From positions 248,001-312,000 of the forward strand of contig NZ_JAMZDX010000002.1 in NCBI RefSeq assembly GCF_024172095.1: a DNA stretch of 64,000 nt. The letters are read 5' to 3'. Source of the DNA: Kitasatospora cinereorecta. GTDB taxonomy: Bacteria > Actinomycetota > Actinomycetes > Streptomycetales > Streptomycetaceae. Positions 44,336-53,378 of this stretch are shown here, piece after piece. The notes under the pieces are model-generated. The model was not told the DNA's origin. It saw only the letters and a program-made list of their open reading frames with translations, and searched no databases. Position numbers and translations under genes: made by a program. Numbering within the stretch: the first letter of the stretch is position 1; each line of letters begins with the position of its first letter.

Positions 44336-45226
44336 ATGCCCGGCACCACCCAGCCCACCACCGTGCACGACAACCTCGTCCTGGAGCCCCGGGACGTGCA
44401 CTTCGACTGGTCACGGCTGCCGCTGCACTGGATCCCCGACGAGCCGATGGCCACCCACACCATCAACGTGCTCCACCTCCTCCTCCCCGAGGGCGAACGC
44501 TGGTTCGTCAAGGTCTTCAAGGACGCCCTGCCGCTCATCACCGACCAGCAGCTGCGCGAGGAGGTGCTCGGCTTCATCGGCCAGGAGGCCATCCACGCCG
44601 AAGCCCACCAGGAAGTACTCGACCACCTGCTCGGCCAGGGGCTCGACCCGCGCCCGTACGTCCGCCAGATCAGCTGGCTGTTCCACCGCGTCCTCGGCGA
44701 CAAGCCCGGCCTGACCCCCACCCAGCGCCGCGAGAACATCATCGAGCGGGTCGCCTTCGTCGCCGCGATCGAGCACTTCACCGCCTTCCTCGGCAACTGG
44801 GCGCTCAACTCCCCGGGGCTGGACCGGGCCAAGGCCGACCCCACCATGCTCGACCTGCTGCGCTGGCACGGCGCCGAGGAGGTCGAGCACCGCAGCGTCG
44901 CCTTCGACCTGATGGTCCACCTCGACCCCGGCTACCTGCGGCGGGTCCGCGGCATGGCCGTCTCCGGGCCGCTGCTGGTCCACCTCTGGATCCGCGGCAC
45001 CCGCTTCATGCTCGCCGCCGACCCGACCCTCAACGGCTCGATCCGGCCCAGCTGGCGGGAGGCCCAGCAGGTCGCCCGCCGCGGACTGCTCCCCGAGCCC
45101 GCCCGGATGCTCCGCTCCGCCCTCCGGTACTTCCGGCCCGGCTACCACCCCACCCAGGAGGGCTCCTCCAGCCAGGCGCTCGCCTACCTCGCGACCTCGC
45201 CCGCGGCGCGCGAGGGCAACCACTAG
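44336..45226 (+). CDS. PF10118-type 'metal-dependent hydrolase' (ferritin-like diiron fold)
   Basis: 296 residues, helical. Repeated E...ExxH patterns (EVLGFIGQEAIHAEAHQEVL, IEHFTAFL, WHGAEEVEHRSVAFD) suggest a ferritin-like two-metal site. The family is annotated as a metal-dependent hydrolase, but its real reaction is not known; an oxygenase or desaturase-like role is possible. AGGAGG precedes the ATG. Its stop codon ends at the first base of the first 136-bp repeat. Followed on the same strand by a ferredoxin reductase that could supply electrons. Confidence 0.72.
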   Translation: MPGTTQPTTVHDNLVLEPRDVHFDWSRLPLHWIPDEPMATHTINVLHLLLPEGERWFVKVFKDALPLITDQQLREEVLGFIGQEAIHAEAHQEVLDHLLGQGLDPRPYVRQISWLFHRVLGDKPGLTPTQRRENIIERVAFVAAIEHFTAFLGNWALNSPGLDRAKADPTMLDLLRWHGAEEVEHRSVAFDLMVHLDPGYLRRVRGMAVSGPLLVHLWIRGTRFMLAADPTLNGSIRPSWREAQQVARRGLLPEPARMLRSALRYFRPGYHPTQEGSSSQALAYLATSPAAREGNH

Positions 45227-45361
45227 GGGCGCGAGGAACTGCGCGACCGGCCATCCACGGTCCTGCACGTTCTCCTCCCGCCTGTAGCGAACTGCTCCCG
45301 TGGTCGACCACTCGATGACGCGCGCCCCACCCGTGGTCGGCCTCGCAGTTCCCCGAGCCCC
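45226..45361. repeat. 136-bp palindrome-ended repeat, copy 1
   Basis: Begins GGGGCGCGAGGAACTGCG and ends CGCAGTTCCCCGAGCCCC, so the ends are inverted repeats. About 85-90% identical to copy 2, at a period of 158 bp. Non-coding. It resembles the dispersed intergenic repeats often seen in Streptomyces genomes. Confidence 0.85.
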
Positions 45362-45383
45362 TTGTAGGGCTGACGCGAACCCA

Positions 45384-45519
45384 GGGGCGCGAGGAACTGC
45401 GCGACCAGCCATCCACGGTCCTGCACGTTCTCCTCCCGCCTGTAGCGAACCGCTTCCGTGGTCGACCACTCAGTGAGGCTCACCCGTCCCGTGGCCGGCC
45501 TCGCAGTTCCCCGAGCCCC
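45384..45519. repeat. 136-bp palindrome-ended repeat, copy 2
   Basis: Same length, ends and internal order as copy 1 (GACCAGCCATCCACGGTCC, CCCGCCTGTAGCGAAC), with most changes near the right-centre. Both copies lie in the 317-bp gap between the diiron-like gene and the ferredoxin reductase; no promoter or gene is evident. Confidence 0.85.
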
Positions 45520-45543
45520 TGAAGAAGAAAGCCTCCTCCGCTT

Positions 45544-46629
45544 ATGGATCTCAGCACCCCGCCCCCCGACCTCTACGGCCGCCCGCGGGCGGACCGGTTC
45601 TTCGAGCGCCTCACCGCCTTCAGCGACTGGTACACCCCCGCCATGGGCCGCCCCGGGCTGCGCCGCAACCCGCGCCGTCCGCAGACCCGCCCGACACCCC
45701 CGCTGACCGTGGTGGTCACGTCCCACGAGCCGATCGCCGCCGACGTGGTCGAGCTCCGCCTCGCCGACCCGTCCGGCGCGCCGCTGCCCGGGTGGCAGCC
45801 CGGCGCCCGGATCCTGCTCACCCTCCCGTCGGGCCGCGAGCGGCACTACTCGCTGTGCGGCGATCCGGCGGACCGCCACTTCTACCGGATCGCGGTGCGG
45901 CGGATCGCGGACGGCGGCGGGGGATCCACCGAGGTCCACGACGAGCTGCACGCGGGCGTCCGGCTGACGGTCCGCCGGCCGCGCAACGGGTTCGCGTTCT
46001 GCGGCGAGCCGCGGGTGCTGCTGCTGGCGGGCGGCATCGGGATCACGCCGCTGCTGCCGATGGCCCGGGCCGCCCGGCGCGCCGGCGTGGACTGGCGGCT
46101 GGTGCACACCGGCCGGGACGCGGCGTCGCTGCCGTTCACGGACGAGCTGCGCGCCCTCGACCCGACCCGGGTCGAGATCCGCACCGACGACGTGCACGGC
46201 GTGCCCGACGCCGCCGACCTGCTGTCCCGCGCGCCGCAGGGCGCCGCGGTGTACGCCTGCGGGCCGGCCCCGATGCTGAGCGCCGTGCAGCGCGCCCTGG
46301 ACGCGTCGCCCGCCGCGTCGCTGCACGTCGAGCGTTTCGGCGCGCCGCCCATCGTCGACGGCCGCCCGTTCACCATCCGGCTGGGCGCGGACGGGCCCGA
46401 ACTCACCGTCCCCGCCGACCGGTCGGCCCTGGACGTGGCCCGCGAGCTGCGCCCGGACCTGCCGTACTCCTGCCACCAGGGCTTCTGCGGCACCTGCCGG
46501 CTCACCGTCCGCTCCGGCACGCCCGAGCACCGCGACCGCCGGCTCACCGAGGACGAGAGGGCCGCCGGCGCCCTGCTGCCCTGCGTCTCCCGCGCCGCCG
46601 AGGGCGAGACCCTCGTCCTGGAGGTCTGA
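45544..46629 (+). CDS. PDR/VanB-family ferredoxin reductase
   Basis: 361 residues: FMN/FAD-binding barrel (ERHYSLCGD), NAD-binding domain (LLLAGGIGITPLLPMA, CGPAPML) and a C-terminal plant-type 2Fe-2S domain (CHQGFCGTC...C). The N-terminal 60 residues are unusual (AMGRPGLRRNPRRPQ) and absent from VanB. It would pass electrons from NAD(P)H to an oxygenase, the neighbouring diiron-like protein being the obvious candidate. Same operon as the two following genes. Confidence 0.85.
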   Translation: MDLSTPPPDLYGRPRADRFFERLTAFSDWYTPAMGRPGLRRNPRRPQTRPTPPLTVVVTSHEPIAADVVELRLADPSGAPLPGWQPGARILLTLPSGRERHYSLCGDPADRHFYRIAVRRIADGGGGSTEVHDELHAGVRLTVRRPRNGFAFCGEPRVLLLAGGIGITPLLPMARAARRAGVDWRLVHTGRDAASLPFTDELRALDPTRVEIRTDDVHGVPDAADLLSRAPQGAAVYACGPAPMLSAVQRALDASPAASLHVERFGAPPIVDGRPFTIRLGADGPELTVPADRSALDVARELRPDLPYSCHQGFCGTCRLTVRSGTPEHRDRRLTEDERAAGALLPCVSRAAEGETLVLEV

Positions 46630-46631
46630 CC

Positions 46632-47486
46632 GTGCCCGCCACCAGCACCCCGCCCGCGTTCCCGTACACCGAGCAGGACCTGGCCCGGTTCCGCGAGACC
46701 CAGCAGTTGGCGTACGGCTGCGCCGAGCAGGTCGCGGCCTGGATCGAACCGGGCGTCACCGAGCGGCAGGCCACCGCGAAGCTGCGCCGTTGCCTGGTCC
46801 GGGCCGGCGTGCAGGACTTCTTCCACGTCCCGTTCGCGTGGTTCGGCGACCGCACCGCGTTCCGGCACTTCCACACCCCGCTGCAGTTTTTCGCCGGCAA
46901 CCGCAAGCTCCAGGAGGGCATGCCGTACGTGCTGGACTGCGCGCCCGTGGTCGACGGCTACACCGCCGACATCGGCTACGGCGGGAAGGTCGGCGACAAC
47001 CCGGTGTGGGACCGGCTCGCCCAGGACCTCAAGGTCTACCGCGAGCTCATCCTGCGCGAGGTCCGCGCCCGCCGGCCGCTGAACGAGGTGTACGCCGCCG
47101 TCGACGCCCAGATCGCCGCGCACGGCTACGACAACCGCCACCGGGTCTACCCCGGCCGGGTCATCGGCCACCAGGTGACCCGCACGACCGCCCGCGGCCC
47201 GGCCGGCGTCAACCTGTTCGGCTTCGGGGTGCGCACCCTGCAGACCCTCGGCCGCGAACTCATCAGCGAACGGCTGCACGGCCGCTCGCCCCTGTGGGCG
47301 GACGGCCGCGCCTCCCGCCACGCGCCCACCCCCGGACTGTGGGCGGTCGAACCGCACATCGGATTCCGCGAGGTGGGCATCAAGTTCGAGGAACTCCTCG
47401 TGGTCACCGAGGATGATGCGTACTGGCTCGACGACGACCTGCCGCACGTGCGGCGCTGGACCCACACCCAGGAGGCCACCGCATGA
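46632..47486 (+). CDS. M24-family metallopeptidase-like protein
   Basis: 284 residues with a pita-bread fold pattern. Metal ligands are present: LDCAP and GYTADIGYG (two Asp), VIGHQVT (His), AVEPHIGF and KFEELLVVTED (two Glu). It resembles Xaa-Pro aminopeptidase but the region after the His (about 170-215) departs from peptidases, so it may act on another substrate. GTG start 2 bp after the ferredoxin reductase stop; its end overlaps the next gene by 4 bp. Confidence 0.75.
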   Translation: MPATSTPPAFPYTEQDLARFRETQQLAYGCAEQVAAWIEPGVTERQATAKLRRCLVRAGVQDFFHVPFAWFGDRTAFRHFHTPLQFFAGNRKLQEGMPYVLDCAPVVDGYTADIGYGGKVGDNPVWDRLAQDLKVYRELILREVRARRPLNEVYAAVDAQIAAHGYDNRHRVYPGRVIGHQVTRTTARGPAGVNLFGFGVRTLQTLGRELISERLHGRSPLWADGRASRHAPTPGLWAVEPHIGFREVGIKFEELLVVTEDDAYWLDDDLPHVRRWTHTQEATA

Positions 47487-49216
47487 CCGGAGCCCACGGT
47501 GGCATCCGCCGCCGCACCGTCCACTCCCACGGACTGCCGCTGGCCGTCTACGAGCAGGGCGACCCGGCGCATCCGACGGTGGTCCTGGTGCACGGCTACC
47601 CCGACACCCACGCGGTCTGGGACGACGTCGCCGCCGACCTCGCCGCCGACCACCACGTGGTCCGCTACGACGTCCGCGGCGCCGGCGCCTCCGGCGTCCC
47701 CGCCGGCCGCCACGAGTACCGCCTCGAACTCCTCGGCGCCGACCTGCTCGCCGTCGCCGACGCGGTCAGCCCCGACCACCCGGTCCACGTGGTCGCCCAC
47801 GACTGGGGCTCGGTGCAGTCCTGGGAGGCGGTCACCACCCCCGGCGCCCGGCAGCGGATCGCCTCCTACACCACCATGTCCGGCCCCTGCCTCGACCACA
47901 TGGGCCACTGGATCCGCCACCGGCTGCGCCGCCCCACCCCCCGGCACCTGCGCCAACTCCTCGTCCAGGGCCTGCACTCCTGGTACATCACCGCCTTCCA
48001 CCTGCCGGTGCTCGCCCCCGCCACCTGGCGGCTGTGGCTGGCCCGCGCCTGGCCCCGCGTCCTGCGCGACCTGGAGGCCGTCCGACCCCGCCCCGGCCAC
48101 CCGCAGGCCACCCTCAAGCAGGACGCGGTCCGCGGCATCGAGCTCTACCGCGCCAACATGCGGCCCACCATCCGCCGCCCGCGCGAACGCCACACCGACG
48201 TCCCGGTCCAGCTGATCACCCTGCGCCGCGACCACTACGTCTCCGACTTCCTCTCCGACGGACTGGAACGCTGGGCACCCAAGCTCACCCGGCGCAGCCT
48301 CGACGCCACCCACTGGTCCGCCCTCCTGGAGAAGGGCGCCACGGTCGCCGGCATGGTCCGCGACTTCACCACCCGGATCGCCGCCGGCCACGAACACGCC
48401 CCGCCGGACAGCGGCGAACTGGTCGTCGTCACCGGCGGCGGCAGCGGCATCGGCCGCGCCACCGCGCTCGCCTTCGCCGAACAGGGCGCCCGCGTCGTGG
48501 TCTGCGACCGCGACCTCGAATCCGCCGAACGCACCGCCGAGCTCTGCATGCTCACCGGCTCCGCCGCGCACGCCTACCGCGTCGACGTCAGCGACGGCGC
48601 CGCCGTCGACGCCTTCGCCGCCACCGTCGCCGCCGAACACGGCGTCCCCGACGTCGTCGTCAACAACGCCGGCATCGGCCACTCCGGCACCTTCCTGCAG
48701 ACCACCGAGAAGGAGTGGCAGCGGGTCCTCGACGTCAACCTCTGGGGCGTCATCCACGGCTGCCGCGCCTTCGGCACCCTCATGGTCGAACGCGGCACCG
48801 GCGGACACATCGTCAACCTCGCCTCCGCCGCCGCCTACCTGCCCTCCAAGGTGCTCGCCGCGTACGCCACCTCCAAGGCCGCCGTCTACATGCTCTCCGA
48901 CTGCCTGCGCGCCGAACTCGCCCCGCACCGCATCGGCGTCTCCACCATCTGCCCCGGCATCATCGACACCAACATCACCCGGACCTCCACCTTCTCCGGC
49001 CTCACCGCCGACGAACAGGCCGCCAAGCAGGCCAAGGTCTCCAAGCTGTACGCCCGCCGCGGCTTCCCGCCGGAGAAGGTCGCCGCCCAGATCGTCCGCG
49101 CCGTCCGCACCGGCAAGCCCGTCGTCCCCGTCACCATCGAGTCCAAGGCCGCCCGCCTCCTCGGCCGCCTCAGCCCCGCCCTCCTCCGCCGCGCCGCCCA
49201 GCTCAACGCCGGCTGA
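47483..49216 (+). CDS. EphD-like alpha/beta-hydrolase-SDR fusion
   Basis: 577 residues in two enzymes. N-terminal epoxide-hydrolase-like domain (1-300): VLVHGYPDTHAVWDD oxyanion loop, HDWGS nucleophile Asp, and a candidate His in DATHWS. C-terminal short-chain dehydrogenase (310-577): TGGGSGIG cofactor site, NNAGIG, and catalytic YATSK. The same fusion is known as EphD in mycobacteria, where it acts on lipids. It probably modifies an epoxide or hydroxy lipid here, with the upstream redox genes. Last gene of the operon. Confidence 0.85.
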   Translation: MTGAHGGIRRRTVHSHGLPLAVYEQGDPAHPTVVLVHGYPDTHAVWDDVAADLAADHHVVRYDVRGAGASGVPAGRHEYRLELLGADLLAVADAVSPDHPVHVVAHDWGSVQSWEAVTTPGARQRIASYTTMSGPCLDHMGHWIRHRLRRPTPRHLRQLLVQGLHSWYITAFHLPVLAPATWRLWLARAWPRVLRDLEAVRPRPGHPQATLKQDAVRGIELYRANMRPTIRRPRERHTDVPVQLITLRRDHYVSDFLSDGLERWAPKLTRRSLDATHWSALLEKGATVAGMVRDFTTRIAAGHEHAPPDSGELVVVTGGGSGIGRATALAFAEQGARVVVCDRDLESAERTAELCMLTGSAAHAYRVDVSDGAAVDAFAATVAAEHGVPDVVVNNAGIGHSGTFLQTTEKEWQRVLDVNLWGVIHGCRAFGTLMVERGTGGHIVNLASAAAYLPSKVLAAYATSKAAVYMLSDCLRAELAPHRIGVSTICPGIIDTNITRTSTFSGLTADEQAAKQAKVSKLYARRGFPPEKVAAQIVRAVRTGKPVVPVTIESKAARLLGRLSPALLRRAAQLNAG

Positions 49217-49891
49217 CCCCCGGACCCCGCCCGACGGCGGAGAATCCGCAGGCGCCCGCCCGCCGATGGCCGTTCGACGACTAGATGACTGATGCCAAGG
49301 GCTCGCTGGCACGCATGACATGAAGCGAGGGAGACTAAAGCTCGGTTGCGACTCCTGACCTGGACCCCCTACCGCGAAGCCCATCCGCTCGGTGCTCCCG
49401 ATCGCCCCGCCGTAGGCCGCGGTGAGCAGGCCGCCCCGGTCCCGGCACCGAACAACCGATCCCCGGGAGCGAAGAGCGCGCGCAGCCGCCTACCGATCAC
49501 GCAGCCACTTCAGCGCCCGCCCCGACCCCCCGCAAGCCGCGACCTTCTTGGCCGCCACTACTCACACCGTCCTACCGCCCGGCGATGGCTGACGTTCGAT
49601 CAGAACGGATCACGTGCAGCAAAAGGTCCCGGACCAGTGACGACGATCCACTGGTCCGGGGCCTTCCCGGTGTGCGGCGGCGAGCCGCTCAGCCGGGACT
49701 ACAGCACCTGGAGGTTCTTGCGAAGCTCGAACGGGTGACCTCGGAGCGGTACTCCTCCCGCTCCTGGCGCTTGTTACGCAGGAACTGACGCCGCTCCATA
49801 CCGACCTGCGGCGGCAACCGGCCTCCGGGTAGCTGAGCCGTCAGCCTCACACGGCTCGCCCGGACACCGAAGATCAATTAAGGGACAGCCC
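49217..49891. other. Long non-coding gap at the left border of an AT-richer island
   Basis: 675 bp with no convincing gene; the few open frames have poor codon usage and no ribosome sites. On the minus strand a frame ending at 49699 closes with GHPFELRKNLQVL, which looks like a real protein C-terminus, so a broken gene may lie here. The composition falls from about 70% GC to clearly lower values along this stretch, marking an insertion edge. Confidence 0.5.
49623..49665. terminator. Strong hairpin, possible terminator of a lost gene
   Basis: CCCGGACCAGTG (49628-49639) and CACTGGTCCGGG (49649-49660), extended by AAGG and CCTT with one bulge. No intact gene ends beside it on either strand. Confidence 0.6.
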
Positions 49892-52120
49892 TTAGACGAG
49901 ACTTCCCTTCTCCGATTCCATCAGCTGATTGGAAACTGCCCGGAGAAGAACCTCGGGAGCCCCACCGTCGTCCTCGTTCACAAATACGCGAACAGTCGCC
50001 TGTGCGCGACTGAGTGCAAGGTAAAGAAGGGATAGGTACTTCGTGCGCTCGTTCGCTCCGAGGGAAGACGCGTTCAGGTCTGGAATTCCGGCCACCAGTA
50101 CCGAATCAAACTGAAGACCAGCAAGGAATTCCGCCGGGCCAATGACGAGTCCGCGGCGCCGATACCCAAGCCCCTCAATGTCTGACCGGCCAGACACGAT
50201 TGAGACATGAAACTTACCGGACTGTCCCAGCCGTGACGCCAGTCTGCTGAACCTCTGCCATTGACGGACGTCAACGACCGCGAGCGCCAGTCGCCCAGAC
50301 GAGTACATAGACTGCACGACTCGGGCAATGTCATCCTCTTCACCGGAACGGGACGCCGCCGAGATAAGGTGCGGCAGGGAACCGTTGGCCTGCGCCGATT
50401 CGACTCGGGAGAAGTCAATATCCCAGTTTTGCCCGAGGTCGAGTGTCGGGAACTCGTGATGCACGTGCTTGATCAACTCAAGGATCTGTGGAGTGAACCT
50501 GTGGACGGTCGTGAGTTCGAAGTTCGCGACATCGCCATATCCATCGTCCGCCGCCGAAACCCCGCTCGAGGACAGGGTGCCATCGGCGGCCAGTCCAATG
50601 AACGCCTCGGACGGAGACTGCCTTGGGTCCACGGCCATAAATACCCGCGGATAGGTCGCCGTGTCACGGGTCAAATAATGGAGGACCTGGCGCTCAAGCG
50701 GACTGAATAGATGAAACTCATCGACGAATACCAGGTCGTATCCCTGCGCTCGACGAGCACGGTTCCACGTGTTAGTGGACAGGTGGATCAGAAAGTCGGC
50801 AAGAACCTGGTCGGTTGTAGTGAGCGCTCGCTGATCGAGACTTTCCCAGTAGCGCGTATACAGCTCGAATACTACGCGCTGATCCTCCCTTGTCTCAAGC
50901 GGCAGCATCCATGTCGCGCGCGGAAGCTGGAAGTATCGGAGATCAGACCCCGCCCCAGGAAAGATTGCTGCCGCACCAATTACTGATCCAAACTCGATAA
51001 GAAGATCCCACGCCAGTGCTCGCCGCTCGTCATCGCGCGTTGAATCAAACCTCAGTCGCAGGCCTTCAGTTACACCACCCTTATAGGTGATCCAATCCCC
51101 GGCAAGGAAATCGTCGAGCACCTCCTGAATTTCATCCAGCTGAGCCTGCTTGCCGCTGAGGCTGTCGTCCCCAATCACATTGAATCCAGACGAGACGTCT
51201 TGGACATATTGAGGGGAGATCAGCTTTGCGATTTCAAGCAAGGGAAAAACGTCGATCTCGTGAAGGTGGCTTAGGCCCATCGAGTCGAGCGAGTCCGAGA
51301 TCTGGGCCGCCAGTGCCCAGCTGTGCGTGGCAACGAGGACTCGCACGTCCCTTCCGGCGTCGCGGGCCTTGAGGACCTCACGGCCTGCCTTCATGGTCAA
51401 GGCCAGCGTCTTACCGGAGCCAGCCGGCCCCCGGAGTCGGATTGATTTCTCGGTGCCCGCTTGGATGAAATTCCGCTGTTCCTTAGTGACCTCCTCCAGC
51501 CATTGCTCATAAGTCCACCCCTTAGTAGTGGAGAGCTCAAGGGCTGGCAGGCGCATTTCGACATCAGCAGGCTGCGAGCGCACCTGAGCGAAGTGTTCCT
51601 GGGCAGCCGCAATAGCCCGAGCCCATTCACCCTCAAACTCCGGCGCAGCCGGCCGCCTGGCGTCGAAGTCTTCCAGGGTGGATTTCTTGTCCGATGTAGT
51701 GGTTTCCCAGAAGATAATATCGGCGCGATCCCCAGGAGAAACCTCGGCAATCCATCGACTAAACTGCGGATCACTCTTCGGAACCGCCCGAAAGGCCACG
51801 TAGTTATTGTACTTGTACTGATGCCATTGTCGCGGCAGGGAGAGCGGGCCGGCAGATTTTGCCCTCTCCGAGAAACTCGTCATGCGACTCAAGACATCCC
51901 GCCTTAGTGCGGCAAGGTGGTCCGGAACGCATAGTTCCACAGAGTTCTTATCGCGCATAATTACAATGCGCTGAGCCCCTTCGCCGTCCTCCGTCGAGAT
52001 AAGGAATTCCATCTCCGGAGTGTCGAGCGAAAAAAGAACCTCCGACGACTCCACGGCATCAGGTGACAGCCCGGCCGCAAGCTCACCCAGGGCAGCAACA
52101 GTCGTAATCAGCGGTTTCAT
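49892..52120 (-). CDS. SF1 (UvrD/Rep-like) helicase of a candidate defence pair
   Basis: 742 residues. The N-terminal 230 residues are a domain I do not recognise. Then the P-loop LRGPAGSGKTLALTMKA (near 232-248), DLVFVDEFHLFSP (Walker B), AVDPRQSP, TTVHRFTPQILE and a C-terminal LYLALSRAQATVRVFV, all SF1 motifs. Composition is much AT-richer than the flanks. The ATG overlaps the upstream gene by 4 bp. No UvrD accessory partners (RecB, nuclease) are fused. Role in phage or plasmid defence is inferred. Confidence 0.8.
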   Translation of the reverse strand: MKPLITTVAALGELAAGLSPDAVESSEVLFSLDTPEMEFLISTEDGEGAQRIVIMRDKNSVELCVPDHLAALRRDVLSRMTSFSERAKSAGPLSLPRQWHQYKYNNYVAFRAVPKSDPQFSRWIAEVSPGDRADIIFWETTTSDKKSTLEDFDARRPAAPEFEGEWARAIAAAQEHFAQVRSQPADVEMRLPALELSTTKGWTYEQWLEEVTKEQRNFIQAGTEKSIRLRGPAGSGKTLALTMKAGREVLKARDAGRDVRVLVATHSWALAAQISDSLDSMGLSHLHEIDVFPLLEIAKLISPQYVQDVSSGFNVIGDDSLSGKQAQLDEIQEVLDDFLAGDWITYKGGVTEGLRLRFDSTRDDERRALAWDLLIEFGSVIGAAAIFPGAGSDLRYFQLPRATWMLPLETREDQRVVFELYTRYWESLDQRALTTTDQVLADFLIHLSTNTWNRARRAQGYDLVFVDEFHLFSPLERQVLHYLTRDTATYPRVFMAVDPRQSPSEAFIGLAADGTLSSSGVSAADDGYGDVANFELTTVHRFTPQILELIKHVHHEFPTLDLGQNWDIDFSRVESAQANGSLPHLISAASRSGEEDDIARVVQSMYSSGRLALAVVDVRQWQRFSRLASRLGQSGKFHVSIVSGRSDIEGLGYRRRGLVIGPAEFLAGLQFDSVLVAGIPDLNASSLGANERTKYLSLLYLALSRAQATVRVFVNEDDGGAPEVLLRAVSNQLMESEKGSLV

Positions 52121-52947
52121 GATAGGCTCTCCCCTAGAATCGCTGCATGCAGATCTCGAAGCTCCTCATATTGCTGCGGGAGCCCGATTGACATGAATAC
52201 CATCGCAAATCTTTGGACGAGCGCATGCGCAAATCGATCTCGCATGCGGGAAATCCTGCGGTACGTTGAAGGAGCTCGCGATGGCCCCAGAGAGATTTCA
52301 GGCTCCCAGACCTGCTCAATGTGTCGGAGATACGCAAAAAATCCGGCGTCCAAGCCGGGTCCGATCGACGCCAAGAAAAGCGCGTCGCCGGGAGGTTGCG
52401 AGTAGGGTTCCCGAAGTTTGCCTACCACTTTCTTAAGGGCGCCCTCAGGTTTGGGGGGACTCGCGCCGGCAAGCTGGGCTTTTACGAGCAACTCGATGCC
52501 AGATCTAAGGCTTTTCGCTGGAGTGTCCAACATTCGGATGGCTTCGAGTGCGTCGCTGGCCTTCTTTGAATTCGCTCCGTCTAGGCCGAGCCGCCGCACG
52601 ATAGCTTCGGCTTTCTCTTCACTTGCCCATTCTCGAAGCCGTCGGTCACTAATGGTCGGCATCTGGCCGCTAGCGAGGATCCGGCGAAGCTCAGCCATCT
52701 GTGGTTTGACGAGTTGATCGCGGACCTTTGGGATCTGCATCTCCGCGAGGTACTCCTCGGCGGTAAGCAGCGGCACGCAGGTAACCCGACCCCGGTGCTT
52801 GGCATGAGCAAAGTCGCAGTCAGCAGTCATGACGAGGAGGTGTCGCTTCCACATCGTCGCCTCAGCGTCCACCGCCTCCAGTACGTCGCCCTGTCGTAGC
52901 GGATCGGCCACGCCGACGTCGCAGTACTCGGCAAAGCGCTCATCCAT
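52117..52947 (-). CDS. Unrecognised 276-aa protein, translationally coupled to the helicase
   Basis: First gene of the pair. The N-terminus reads GVADPLRQGDVLEAV, then HLLVMTADCDFAHAK, which resembles the 'QGD..., ...TxxCDx' start seen in many uncharacterised proteins of mobile islands. Residues 95-200 are helical (EWASEEKAEAIVRRLGL), followed by a C-terminal part with RRISRMRDRFAHALVQRF. No enzyme motif found. AT-rich composition as in the helicase gene. Its job may be to sense or recruit a target. Confidence 0.72.
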   Translation of the reverse strand: MDERFAEYCDVGVADPLRQGDVLEAVDAEATMWKRHLLVMTADCDFAHAKHRGRVTCVPLLTAEEYLAEMQIPKVRDQLVKPQMAELRRILASGQMPTISDRRLREWASEEKAEAIVRRLGLDGANSKKASDALEAIRMLDTPAKSLRSGIELLVKAQLAGASPPKPEGALKKVVGKLREPYSQPPGDALFLASIGPGLDAGFFAYLRHIEQVWEPEISLGPSRAPSTYRRISRMRDRFAHALVQRFAMVFMSIGLPQQYEELRDLHAAILGESLS

Positions 52948-53378
52948 CGTCTGCTCCTACAGCCCACCTGGTTAGCAACGCATCGCTACGGTAGCGGAAT
53001 TGGGGTCCTTCCGGTTGCACCTTGGCGTCGGCGTCGAGGCGTCTTGCTGACGCAGACGGCACTGGGCCCTGGCCGGGATGACCGACCGAACCGCGGCGCG
53101 CCTGGACGCGTCCTGTGCGTGCACGACAACCGAGTAGGACGCGGCATCGGCTGAACCACCACGGGGTGGTTCAGACTCGACCCCTCCCAGCCTGAACACA
53201 TGACCTGTCAGGGTCCTGTCTGGTCCGTTCTCCCAGCTCACAGCTATTGACCGGACAGCGGGACAGCCCGGACATCAACCTCCGGCCGCGTGGTGTCCGG
53301 CACCTGCAGGTTGGTACCGCCTTTGCCCTCGCGCCAGGTCGTTCCAACGCCAGCGGGTCATTGCACAGCCTCAGCCAT
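52948..53378. other. Upstream region of the helicase pair
   Basis: 431 bp holding the presumed promoter of the pair. Contains a perfect hairpin at 53151-53174. Two short open frames here have no coding character. Confidence 0.5.
53151..53174. terminator. Perfect 10-bp hairpin
   Basis: CTGAACCACC-ACGG-GGTGGTTCAG. A possible terminator or regulatory hairpin, about 200 bp upstream of the helicase pair. Confidence 0.5.

Noticed and set aside
49217..49400. Possible tRNA or attachment site at the island edge
   Set aside because: No cloverleaf or T-loop consensus could be read, and no matching direct repeat was found at the other border near 53.3 kb.
49346..49738. 130-codon open frame in the island border
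   Set aside because: No ribosome site, unusual residue mix, and a strong hairpin falls inside it.
52972..53241. 89-codon minus-strand frame upstream of the helicase pair
   Set aside because: Composition of random sequence, spans a perfect hairpin, no similarity recognised.
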